DNA of 33,826 nucleotides. Origin: Clostridia bacterium (GTDB taxonomy: Bacteria > Bacillota > Clostridia > Christensenellales > Pumilibacteraceae). Where the stretch lies: assembly GCA_022791915.1 (NCBI GenBank), contig JAAWAB010000012.1:1-33826 (forward strand), given 5' to 3'. This document shows, one piece after another, positions 17,145 to 24,613 of the stretch. Position 1 is the stretch's first letter. Each line of letters begins with the position of its first letter. Under the pieces are notes generated by a model, which was not told where the DNA came from, did not search any database, and worked only from the letters and a program-made list of their open reading frames with translations. Made by a program: the position numbers and the translations under genes.

Positions 17145-17456
17145 CTATGTATTCGCGCCGTTCCGCTCGGTTATAAACGCCGACGGCGAACAGTGCATTT
17201 TTGCCTTGAACACTTTGGAAAAATAGAGCGCGTCCGAAAATCCGCACGCAAAGGCAATCTGCTTTACTACCGTGTTGCCTTCCTGTATCATGCCGCATGC
17301 GGCGTTTATGCGCAGATTGGTGAGATAGTCGCCGAAATGATTGCCCGTAAAACGGTAAAACAGCTTGGAAAGATATTTTTCGTTGTACCCGAACCGCACC
17401 GATAGCGATTTGAGCGATAAATCGCTATCGGTGAAGTGCTTGCGCACGTATTGCTG
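17145..17456 (-). pseudogene. AraC-family regulator, C-terminal remnant
   Basis: Only the DNA-binding end of an AraC/XylS regulator remains, about 103 residues. It includes both helix-turn-helix motifs: LSLKSLSVRFGYNEKYLSKLF, and then the second helix set VKQIAFACGFSDALYFSKVF. The usual N-terminal ligand-binding domain is absent. Reading upstream, the AraC-like frame continues only through QQYV before a TGA at 17457-17459, beyond which the DNA belongs to a different gene on the other strand. A GTG at 17447 could start a free 100-residue HTH protein, but no ribosome site supports it. I infer a deletion that removed the 5' part. Confidence 0.78.
17397..17433. repeat. perfect 15-bp inverted repeat inside the AraC remnant
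   Basis: CACCGATAGCGATTT (17397-17411), a 7-nt spacer, then its exact reverse complement (17419-17433). It lies within codons for the first recognition-helix region of the AraC remnant, about 20 bp from the deletion junction. Confidence 0.95.
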
Positions 17457-18031
17457 TCATCACGCTCGAAAACGGCGCGGTCATCAAAAGCCTGCACGGC
17501 GTCGGTCCGAGCAAAAATTCGGTGTGGTACAGCGTGTACGGCTCGCTCGGCACGGCGGAAAGCGGCAGGGAATGTATCGACAATTCGGGCTTTGTGGATA
17601 AAATCCATACCAATCTCGACCGTTTCGAAGGCGAAAACGTGGAAAGACGGATTGCCTATTCTCCCGTAGACGGTTTAACCCAACGGGCAAACGCGTCGGG
17701 GCACGGCGGGTCGGATTTCTATACCATGTATAACTTCGTGAGTAAAATTATCGGCGAAAAAGACGCCGAAATCATCGACGTTTACGAAGCGCTCGATATG
17801 TTTCTGCCCGGGCTTTTGGCTTACCGCTCCGTTCTCAACGGCGGAATCCCTATGGCAGTGCCCGATTTCCGCGACCCCGCACAGCGCGAACCGTATCGGA
17901 ACGACCGCGCGTGCACTTCTCCCGCGGCGGCAGGCAATCAACTCCTTCCGTCCTATTCCAAAGGCAATCCGTCCGTTCCCAAAGAAGTATACGAAAAAGC
18001 GCGCCGCGCGTTCGAAGAATCGCTCGGCTGA
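17453..18031 (+). pseudogene. Gfo/Idh/MocA-type oxidoreductase, C-terminal remnant
   Basis: About 190 residues resembling the C-terminal half of a Gfo/Idh/MocA dehydrogenase used on sugars or inositols. The recognisable frame enters at about 17453 (AVITLENGAVIKSLHGVG) with no start codon or ribosome site; the first GTG, at 17522, lies inside the conserved domain. Features of the C-terminal domain include SVWYSVYGSLGTAES, HGGSDFYTMYNFV and DVYEALDMFLPG. The N-terminal Rossmann fold with its NAD(P)-binding GxGxxG motif is missing, so it cannot be a working dehydrogenase. Family assignment rests on recalled C-terminal motifs. It ends at a normal stop with a strong terminator. Confidence 0.75.
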
Positions 18032-18063
18032 TTTCCGTCCGCACGGCGGAATATCTTTCGCAC

Positions 18064-18095
18064 AAAAAAAGACGACGTTCGCGCCGTCTTTTTTT
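18064..18095 (+). terminator. terminator after the oxidoreductase remnant
   Basis: AAAAAAAGACGACG, TTCG tetraloop, CGCCGTCTTTTTTT, with a single internal mismatch. It isolates the following tyrA promoter. Confidence 0.9.
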
Positions 18096-18146
18096 GTCGC
18101 CTTTGTGCGGGGCGCACCCGTCCGTTTTTCGCACGGGCGAAAATAC

Positions 18147-18175
18147 TTGCGTTTTGCGTCCGTTTATTGTATAAT
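18147..18175 (+). promoter_or_regulatory. promoter of the tyrA-aro operon
   Basis: TTGCGT (18147-18152), 17 bases, then a perfect TATAAT (18170-18175), 31 bp before the tyrA start. No attenuator, T-box or operator is evident between it and the start codon, so feedback control at this site is not visible. Confidence 0.82.
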
Positions 18176-18205
18176 TTTCGGTATACTGTAAGGTAGGGCG
18201 GTGGC

Positions 18206-19264
18206 ATGGGCGAAAATCAAACAACACGGCAAACCGTTGCGGTCGTAGGGCTGGGGCTTATCGGCGCGTCGCTTGCGCTGGCGCTGAAAGAGCGCTACCG
18301 CATTATCGGCTGTTCGCGCTCCCCCAAAACGGAAGCATACGCCCTTTCGCACGGCATCGTGCACGAAATCCGCCCGCTTTCCGATTTGCGCGGCGTAGAT
18401 TGCGTCGTCGTGTGCACGCCGCTCCAAACCGTGCGCGCCACAATCGAAAAGGTGTATGCCGTCGTGGGCGAAAGCGCAATCATCACCGACGTAGGGAGCG
18501 TAAAAGGATTTTTGTGCGGTATGTCGGGCAGAATCGTGGGCGGACACCCCATGGCGGGCACCGAACACAGCGGCATAAAAGCCGCAAAAAAACATCTGTT
18601 CGAAAACGCGACCTATTGCGTCGTGCCGTATCGAAACAGCGCCCCGCAAGACGTCGAATTTGTCTGTTCGCTCGCAAAATCGGCGGGCGCGCGTCCCGTC
18701 CGCATGTCGGCGGATACGCACGATTCCCTTGCCGCCGATTTCAGCCATATGCCGCATATGAGCGCCTATGCGCTCGCCGCAAGCGCTATCGGAGAAGATT
18801 GCTCGGTGGCGGGAAGCGGATTTTCGGATTGTACGCGTATCGCGTGCAGCGACCCCGATTTCTGGACGGAAGTGTTCCGCTTGAACCGCGCCAACGTTCT
18901 CCGCTCGCTCAACGAATTTGCAAGCGAACTGTCGGCAATGCGCGCCCTTTTGGAAAAGGAAGACTACGACTCGTTGAAAACGGCGCTTGCGCATGCGCAA
19001 AAAAAGCGTCTTGCGCTTGCGGCGGCGCGCTCGGGCGAACCCGAATGTTCGCTCACGGTAGACGTCCGCGACGAAGTGGGCAGTATAGGCGGCGTCGTCG
19101 ATTTGTTGGCGGGCGAGCGAATCGGTATTTCCAATTTGCATATAGTCAATTCACGCGAAGGCGAGAGCGGCGCGCTGATGTTGGAATTTTCCACGCGGTC
19201 GGATACTTGCGCCGCAAAAAACGTGCTTGCGGCGGCAGGGTATGCCGTATCGCAAAAGGTGTAA
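18206..19264 (+). CDS. tyrA: prephenate dehydrogenase with C-terminal ACT domain
   Basis: A 352-residue enzyme that oxidatively decarboxylates prephenate to 4-hydroxyphenylpyruvate for tyrosine. The Rossmann NAD site is VVGLGLIGAS (GLGLIG at 15-20). The catalytic region includes GGHPMAGTE (112-120, H114). A helical dimerisation domain follows, then an ACT domain from about residue 278 to the end (SLTVDVRDEVGSIGGVVDLL), the usual site of tyrosine feedback. It is the first gene of a seven-gene aromatic operon; aroC starts 37 bp downstream. Confidence 0.94.
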   Translation: MGENQTTRQTVAVVGLGLIGASLALALKERYRIIGCSRSPKTEAYALSHGIVHEIRPLSDLRGVDCVVVCTPLQTVRATIEKVYAVVGESAIITDVGSVKGFLCGMSGRIVGGHPMAGTEHSGIKAAKKHLFENATYCVVPYRNSAPQDVEFVCSLAKSAGARPVRMSADTHDSLAADFSHMPHMSAYALAASAIGEDCSVAGSGFSDCTRIACSDPDFWTEVFRLNRANVLRSLNEFASELSAMRALLEKEDYDSLKTALAHAQKKRLALAAARSGEPECSLTVDVRDEVGSIGGVVDLLAGERIGISNLHIVNSREGESGALMLEFSTRSDTCAAKNVLAAAGYAVSQKV

Positions 19265-19301
19265 AACAAGGCAAATCGCACGGAATCAACGGGAGGCGAA
19301 C

Positions 19302-20450
19302 ATGCAATATTTAACGGCGGGCGAAAGCCACGGCATAGGACTCACGGCAATTATAGACGGATTTCCGTCGGGCGTGCATATCGATACGGGCGCGCTCGAT
19401 GCGCAACTGCGCCGCCGTCAGCTCGGCTACGGCAGGGGCGGCAGAATGCAAATCGAGTCCGATTCCGCCCAAATCCTTTCGGGTATGTTCGGCTCGGTCA
19501 CGCTCGGCAGTCCCATCGCTTTGTTTATTCCCAACCGTAACTACGAACAGTGGAAGGAATATACGCACCCCGTTACGGGCGATATCTCCCAAAAGGCGCT
19601 CACGGCGGTGCGCCCCGGGCATGCCGACTTTGTGGGCATGAAAAAGTACGCCCACCCGTCGGCACGCGAAGTACTGGAACGGGCAAGCGCGCGCGAAACG
19701 GCGGCGCGCGTGGCAATCGGCGCCCTGTGCCGTCAGCTTCTCTCCGCGCTCGGCGTGCATATCGGCAGTCACACCGTAAATATCGGCGGCGTTGCGGCTA
19801 AAACGGACGCTTGCTCGGCGGTGGGACTCAACGAACGGGCAGACGCCGACCCCGTGCGTTGCATAGATTCCGCCGCTTCCCAAAAGATGATACAAAAAAT
19901 AGACGCGTGCATGTCGGCGGGCGATACGGCGGGCGGCATATCGCGGATTATCGTGAGCGGCATGCCCGCGGGCGTGGGTAGCTACGTGCAGTACAATCGA
20001 AAACTGGACGGAATTTTGGCGGCGCAACTGCTGTCGGTACAGGCTGTTAAAAGCGTGTCGTTCGGTATGGGACAAGCCGTTGCGGATTTTCTCGGTTCGC
20101 AGGTGCACGACCAAATGTTTTTGCAAGGCGGCAACGTAACGCGCAAAACCAACAATGCGGGCGGAATAGAAGGCGGCATGTCCAACGGTGAAGATATCGT
20201 AATCGACGTTGCCGTCAAACCCATTCCCACGCTCATGCAAGGCTTATGCACCGTAGACGCGGTAACCAAAGAACAAACAACGGCAACCCCCGAACGGAGC
20301 GACTATTGCGCCGTGCCTGCGGCGGGCGTGGTGGCGGAAAACGTGACGGCATACGTATTGTGCGACGAACTGCTCAAAGTGACGGGCGGCGACGATTTCG
20401 CAACAATCGCCAAACGGGTAAAAGAACTGCGGGCGAGGGCAAAGTTATGA
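19302..20450 (+). CDS. aroC: chorismate synthase
   Basis: A 382-residue FMN-dependent enzyme converting 5-enolpyruvylshikimate 3-phosphate to chorismate, the last common step. Diagnostic segments are present in order: AGESHGIGLTAII, GRGGRMQIESD, RPGHADF, SARETAARVAIGAL, NAGGIEGGMSNGEDI and CAVPAAGVVAEN. I chose the ATG at 19302, with GGGAGG five bases upstream; an upstream in-frame ATG lacks both conservation and a ribosome site. Its stop overlaps the aroB start as ATGA, so translation is coupled. Confidence 0.96.
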   Translation: MQYLTAGESHGIGLTAIIDGFPSGVHIDTGALDAQLRRRQLGYGRGGRMQIESDSAQILSGMFGSVTLGSPIALFIPNRNYEQWKEYTHPVTGDISQKALTAVRPGHADFVGMKKYAHPSAREVLERASARETAARVAIGALCRQLLSALGVHIGSHTVNIGGVAAKTDACSAVGLNERADADPVRCIDSAASQKMIQKIDACMSAGDTAGGISRIIVSGMPAGVGSYVQYNRKLDGILAAQLLSVQAVKSVSFGMGQAVADFLGSQVHDQMFLQGGNVTRKTNNAGGIEGGMSNGEDIVIDVAVKPIPTLMQGLCTVDAVTKEQTTATPERSDYCAVPAAGVVAENVTAYVLCDELLKVTGGDDFATIAKRVKELRARAKL

Positions 20451-21538
20451 CCGATACAGTGCGCAACCAAAACGGCAGTATCACGCCCGAGCCGAAAAAC
20501 GAACTTGTGTTCGTACCCAAGGCGGAACTCGTGCATAAGCAGGTACAACGCTTAACCGACGGCAGGCAGTTGTTTGCCGTAACCGACGAAAACGTGCAAA
20601 AGTTGCACCCCGAAATTCTGCCCGAACATAATCTGTTCGTTCTGCCCGCGGGCGAAGACGGTAAAACGCTTGCGTCCGTTCAAGAAATCTGCCGCGCCAT
20701 GTTGCAGACGGGTATGACGCGCGGTTGTATCGTGGCGGCGTTCGGCGGCGGTGTGGTGGGCGATTTGGCGGGATTTGCGGCGTCCGTTTATATGCGCGGC
20801 GTGCAGTTTGTCAACGTGCCCACAACGCTGCTTTCGCAGGTAGATAGCGCCATCGGCGGCAAAACGGGCGTCAATCTCGATAACTTCAAAAACATGATAG
20901 GCAGTTTTCACATGCCCACGCATATCGTTATCTGCCCCGAACTTCTTGCCACACTGCCGCAGCGCGAATGGCGGTGCGGCATGGGCGAACTGATTAAAAC
21001 GGCGGCGCTTTGCCCCGAACTGTGCGATTTCGTAAACGGGTATATTCACAAGTTGGTCGCGCGCGACCCCTTCCAAGTGGAAAAAGCGGTTGCTTTGGCG
21101 GCGCGTTTCAAAAAGGATATTACCGATAACGACCCCAACGAAAAGGGACGGCGCGCCATTCTCAATTTCGGGCATACGGTGGGGCACGCGCTCGAAAAGT
21201 GCGATAACCACAAATTGAGCCACGGCGAATACGTTCTGCTCGGTATGCACATAGAACTTGCCATGGCGCGCGGCGAATTTTGCTATCACCAACCGTTTGC
21301 CGACCGAATCGACGAATGGATACGTGCAGTGGGTTTGCCGCCCCTGCCCGCATGTTCGGCGGAAGAAGTTACGGCGGCGGCAAAAGCGGACAAAAAGAAC
21401 GAAAACGGAAACATAAACGTCATCGGACTCATCGGCGCGGGCATGGCGAGTACCGTACCGTTTTCGGCAAAGTCGTTTTGCGAGCGGTACGAAGCGGCAA
21501 CAAAAAACATTGTGAAGGGGGCGCGTAACAATGTCTGA
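20447..21538 (+). CDS. aroB: 3-dehydroquinate synthase
   Basis: A 363-residue NAD- and metal-dependent enzyme that cyclises DAHP to 3-dehydroquinate. NAD-binding segments are GEDGKT (69-74), GGGVVGDLAGF (100-110) and PTTLLSQVDSAIGGKTGVN. The expected metal ligands are E181 (GMGELIK), H243 (NFGHTVGHALE) and H259 (SHGEYV). Length is normal for the family. The start codon overlaps the aroC stop, and its own end overlaps aroA by eight bases. Confidence 0.96.
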   Translation: MTDTVRNQNGSITPEPKNELVFVPKAELVHKQVQRLTDGRQLFAVTDENVQKLHPEILPEHNLFVLPAGEDGKTLASVQEICRAMLQTGMTRGCIVAAFGGGVVGDLAGFAASVYMRGVQFVNVPTTLLSQVDSAIGGKTGVNLDNFKNMIGSFHMPTHIVICPELLATLPQREWRCGMGELIKTAALCPELCDFVNGYIHKLVARDPFQVEKAVALAARFKKDITDNDPNEKGRRAILNFGHTVGHALEKCDNHKLSHGEYVLLGMHIELAMARGEFCYHQPFADRIDEWIRAVGLPPLPACSAEEVTAAAKADKKNENGNINVIGLIGAGMASTVPFSAKSFCERYEAATKNIVKGARNNV

Positions 21539-22802
21539 CGTATTCGTGCAACCCGTCCGCGGATTTTCGCGCACAATCGAGTGCCCGCCCGATAAAAGCA
21601 TTACGCACCGCGCAATCCTGTTCAACGCCGCGGCAAACGGCAAAAGCGAAGTAAAAGGAATTTTAACGGGCGAAGACTGCCTGTCCACAATCGATTGCAT
21701 GCGTGCGTTGGGCGCAACTGTCGAAATCGTAGGCAATACGGCGCGCATAACGGGCACGCAACGTTTCCGTTCCGCGCCGCTGTATGCGGGCAATTCGGGC
21801 ACCACCATGCGCCTGCTGTGCGGCTTGCTCGCCGCAAAACAAGGGGAGTGGACTCTCTCGGGCGACGAAAGTTTGTCCGCCCGTCCCATGCGCCGCATCA
21901 CCCACCCGCTCGAACAAATGGGCGGTATGGTTCTGTCTCAAAACGGACACGCGCCGCTCACCGTTCGCGGCACGCAACTGCATGGTATCCGCTACGAAAT
22001 GCCCGTAGCTTCCGCGCAGGTAAAAAGCGCCGTCCTGCTCGCCGCACTCGGCGCCTACGGCACAACGCAAGTCGTCGAATGCGAACCCACCCGCAACCAC
22101 ACCGAAATCCTGCTCGAACAAATGGGCGTGCGCATTTCGCGCGAACAAAACGCTCTTTCTCTGCAAGGCGGGCAATCGCTTTCTCCCGTGTGCGTCACGG
22201 TGGCAGGCGATATCTCGTCCGCCGCGTTTCCGCTTGTGTGCGGACTCGTTACGGGCGGAGTCGTCACCGTAAAAAACGTAGGGCTTAATCCCACCCGTAC
22301 GGGACTGCTCGAAGTATTCGATTCCGTCGGCGTTGCATACGAAGTTTCCGACGTGCGCACGTCGGGCGGCGAAAAAACGGGCACGGTCACGGTCAAAAAT
22401 TCGGGGCACGGCAGGGGATTTTCCATAGGCAAACAAATCATGCCTCGTTTAATCGACGAAATCCCCGTACTCGCGGTGCTTGCCTGTTTTCTGGGGAGCG
22501 AGAGCGTTATCACCGACGCGCACGAACTCAAAGTGAAAGAAAGTAACCGAATCGCCGCCACCGTGCGCCTGATACGCGCGTTCGGCGGTATAGCGGAAGA
22601 AACGGAAAGCGGAATGGTTATCTCGCCGTCGGGCGGCTTGCAGGGCGGTTGCACGTTCCACCCCGCGGGCGACCACCGTATGGCAATGGCGGCGGCGGTC
22701 GCGGCGGCGGCAAGCAAACAAGGCGGCAGGGTGTGCGGCGCCGAATGCGTGCGCGTCAGCTATCCCGATTTTTGGCAAATGCTTGCGGGGGAACGAACAT
22801 GA
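21531..22802 (+). CDS. aroA: 3-phosphoshikimate 1-carboxyvinyltransferase (EPSP synthase)
   Basis: A 423-residue two-domain enzyme joining phosphoenolpyruvate to shikimate 3-phosphate. Substrate-binding motifs are intact: DKSITHRAI (K22, S23), AGNSGTTMRL, SAQVKSAVLLAAL, DEIPVLAVLA, LKVKESNRIA and the C-terminal DHRMAMAAA. The ATG at 21531 lies inside the end of aroB, with a G-rich ribosome site about 10 bases upstream. The stop overlaps the aroE start. The segment that in many bacteria reads NAGTA(M/T)R is NSGTTMR here; sensitivity to inhibitors cannot be judged by eye. Confidence 0.96.
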   Translation: MSDVFVQPVRGFSRTIECPPDKSITHRAILFNAAANGKSEVKGILTGEDCLSTIDCMRALGATVEIVGNTARITGTQRFRSAPLYAGNSGTTMRLLCGLLAAKQGEWTLSGDESLSARPMRRITHPLEQMGGMVLSQNGHAPLTVRGTQLHGIRYEMPVASAQVKSAVLLAALGAYGTTQVVECEPTRNHTEILLEQMGVRISREQNALSLQGGQSLSPVCVTVAGDISSAAFPLVCGLVTGGVVTVKNVGLNPTRTGLLEVFDSVGVAYEVSDVRTSGGEKTGTVTVKNSGHGRGFSIGKQIMPRLIDEIPVLAVLACFLGSESVITDAHELKVKESNRIAATVRLIRAFGGIAEETESGMVISPSGGLQGGCTFHPAGDHRMAMAAAVAAAASKQGGRVCGAECVRVSYPDFWQMLAGERT

Positions 22803-23584
22803 CGGCAACAATCAAACGGTGCGTTTTGGGTCACGATATTTCCTATACGTTAAGCCCCCGCCTGCACGCGGTCATTTCCCGCGTTTTGGGCGAGAGAGCA
22901 ACCTACGGGGTAGAAGATATCCCGCCCGAACGCCTTGCAAGCGAATTGCCCCGCCTGTTTAGTGAATACGACGGTTTCAACGTAACCAAACCGCACAAAG
23001 AAAGCGTTGCAAAACTGCTCGGAAGTCCGTTTCCCGTCAACACGGTGCGCCGCGACGGCGCGTGCACGTCCACCGACGCCCAAGGCTTTTTGTCCGACTA
23101 TACCCACGCGTTCGGCGCTCCGCACGGCAATATTCTGCTGCTCGGCGCGGGCGGCGCGGCAAAATCGGTCGCGCAGGCGCTGGCGGCAGGGCAAAACGTT
23201 CGGGTGTTCGTGTACAACCGCACGTATCAAAAGGCAAAGCAAATGGAATCGGAACGCATTGCCGCCGTACAAAATGCGTCGGGCAAATTCGACGCGGTAA
23301 TAAACGCCGCAACGCCCGCAAACGGCGTGTCCCATATCCCGCGGGAACTCAACTTTCGCGGCGTCCGCTACGCCTACGACCTCGTGTATTCGCCGCCCGA
23401 AACGGAGTTTTTGCGGCGGGCAAAAGCGGCGGGCGCGTCGGTGTGCGGCGGACTGGGCATGCTGATTCGGCAGGCAATCGCGGCGCATGAATTTTGGCGG
23501 GGCGCCCCCTTCGATTCGGATACGATACAGGCGCTGTACCGTGCGGCAATCGCCGAACTGGCACAAGGAACTGCGGGGCAATAG
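22799..23584 (+). CDS. aroE: shikimate dehydrogenase
   Basis: A 261-residue NADP-dependent reductase of 3-dehydroshikimate. The catalytic lysine is K64 in NVTKPHKE (61-68), and the nucleotide site is GAGGAAKSVA. Two usual shikimate contacts are modified: the HSxSP motif reads YTLSP (16-20), with Thr in place of the first Ser, and the usual NTDxxGF reads STDAQGF, with the Asp kept. It is slightly shorter than the typical 270-290 residues. Position in the aro operon between aroA (ATGA overlap) and aroQ makes AroE much more likely than a quinate paralogue. Confidence 0.92.
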   Translation: MTATIKRCVLGHDISYTLSPRLHAVISRVLGERATYGVEDIPPERLASELPRLFSEYDGFNVTKPHKESVAKLLGSPFPVNTVRRDGACTSTDAQGFLSDYTHAFGAPHGNILLLGAGGAAKSVAQALAAGQNVRVFVYNRTYQKAKQMESERIAAVQNASGKFDAVINAATPANGVSHIPRELNFRGVRYAYDLVYSPPETEFLRRAKAAGASVCGGLGMLIRQAIAAHEFWRGAPFDSDTIQALYRAAIAELAQGTAGQ

Positions 23585-23621
23585 CCCCAACCGTAAAACG
23601 CGTAAAAAAGGAGAATTTCGC

Positions 23622-24068
23622 ATGAACGCAAAAAAAATCTTCGTCATAAACGGACCCAATCTCGATATGTTGGGCGTGCGCGAACCGCAAATCTACGGCG
23701 CCGCCACGCTTGCCGACGCAAACAAAATCGCCGAACAGGCGGCAGGGGAATGCGGTTATGCCGTCGAATGTATGCAGTTTAACGGCGAAGGCGAAATCGT
23801 AGACGCCTTGCACACCGCATACCGCCAAGCGGCGGCGGTCGTTCTCAATGCGGGCGCCTATACGCACTATTCGTATGCGATTGCCGACGCGGTGAAAATG
23901 CTTTCTTGCCCCGTAATCGAACTGCATATTTCCAACGTGTTCGCGCGCGAAGAATTCCGTTCCCGCTCGGTGCTCTCGCCGTATGTTTCGGCGGTTATCT
24001 GCGGCGCGGGCGTGTTCGGCTACCGCCTTGCCGTGCTTGCGGCGGCGGAAAAACTTTCGCATGCGTAA
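23622..24068 (+). CDS. aroQ: 3-dehydroquinate dehydratase, type II
   Basis: A 148-residue type II dehydroquinase forming 3-dehydroshikimate by anti-elimination. Catalytic and binding features match the family: INGPNLDMLGVREPQIYG with the lid arginine R20 and catalytic Y25, NAGAYTHYSYAIADA, and the catalytic-base histidine H102 in ELHISN. AAGGAGA lies eight bases before the ATG. The stop codon overlaps the aroK start by eight bases. Confidence 0.96.
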   Translation: MNAKKIFVINGPNLDMLGVREPQIYGAATLADANKIAEQAAGECGYAVECMQFNGEGEIVDALHTAYRQAAAVVLNAGAYTHYSYAIADAVKMLSCPVIELHISNVFAREEFRSRSVLSPYVSAVICGAGVFGYRLAVLAAAEKLSHA

Positions 24069-24570
24069 CCGTATCGCGCTCATCGGCATGCCCGCCGCGG
24101 GCAAGTCGCGCGTGGGCGGTATTTTAGCCCAACAACTGGGCGTCCCGTTTCTCGATACCGACGCGCTCGTCGAAGAATCGGCAGGCAGAACCATACCCGA
24201 AATTTTCGCCGATTGCGGCGAACAGGCGTTCCGCAATCTCGAAACGGACGCAATCCGTTTGGCAACAAGAGCGGAACGGGCGGTGCTTTCCTGCGGCGGC
24301 GGCGCGATACTGCGCGAAGAAAACGTGCGCCTTCTCAAAGAATTCGGCACCGTCGTCTGGCTGAACGCGTCCGCAAAAACGCTGTTTGCCCGCGCCGAAA
24401 ACGGGCGGGGCAGACCGCTTCTGGCGGAAAACGCGGAACAAAAAATACAAGCGCTTTTAGTTGTGCGCGAGCCGCTATACCGCGCCGCCGCCGATTGTGT
24501 CGTTACTACCGACGGCAAAGACGCGCAAACGGTTGCCCGCGCCGTTCTTAAAAAATTGCAAACCCCGTAA
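24061..24570 (+). CDS. aroK: shikimate kinase
   Basis: A 169-residue P-loop kinase phosphorylating shikimate at O3. The Walker A is GMPAAGKS (9-16). Shikimate contacts are D34 in LDTDALVE, R58 in FRNLE and the GGGAIL motif (79-84). The lid arginine lies in NGRGRPLL, and REPLYRAAAD follows. Length is standard. The start at 24061 overlaps aroQ and gives a perfect N terminus; an upstream frame extension runs inside aroQ and is not used. It is the last enzyme gene of the operon. Confidence 0.95.
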   Translation: MRNRIALIGMPAAGKSRVGGILAQQLGVPFLDTDALVEESAGRTIPEIFADCGEQAFRNLETDAIRLATRAERAVLSCGGGAILREENVRLLKEFGTVVWLNASAKTLFARAENGRGRPLLAENAEQKIQALLVVREPLYRAAADCVVTTDGKDAQTVARAVLKKLQTP

Positions 24571-24613
24571 AAAATACAAGCGCCCGATTTCGGCGCAAAG
24601 GATGGAATAAACT

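Noticed and set aside
19311-20240. 309-codon minus-strand frame opposite aroC
   Set aside because: Mirror frame of a fully conserved enzyme gene with no recognisable domain.
23349-24518. 389-codon minus-strand frame opposite aroE, aroQ and aroK
   Set aside because: It crosses three confirmed genes, and its translation has low complexity and no domain.
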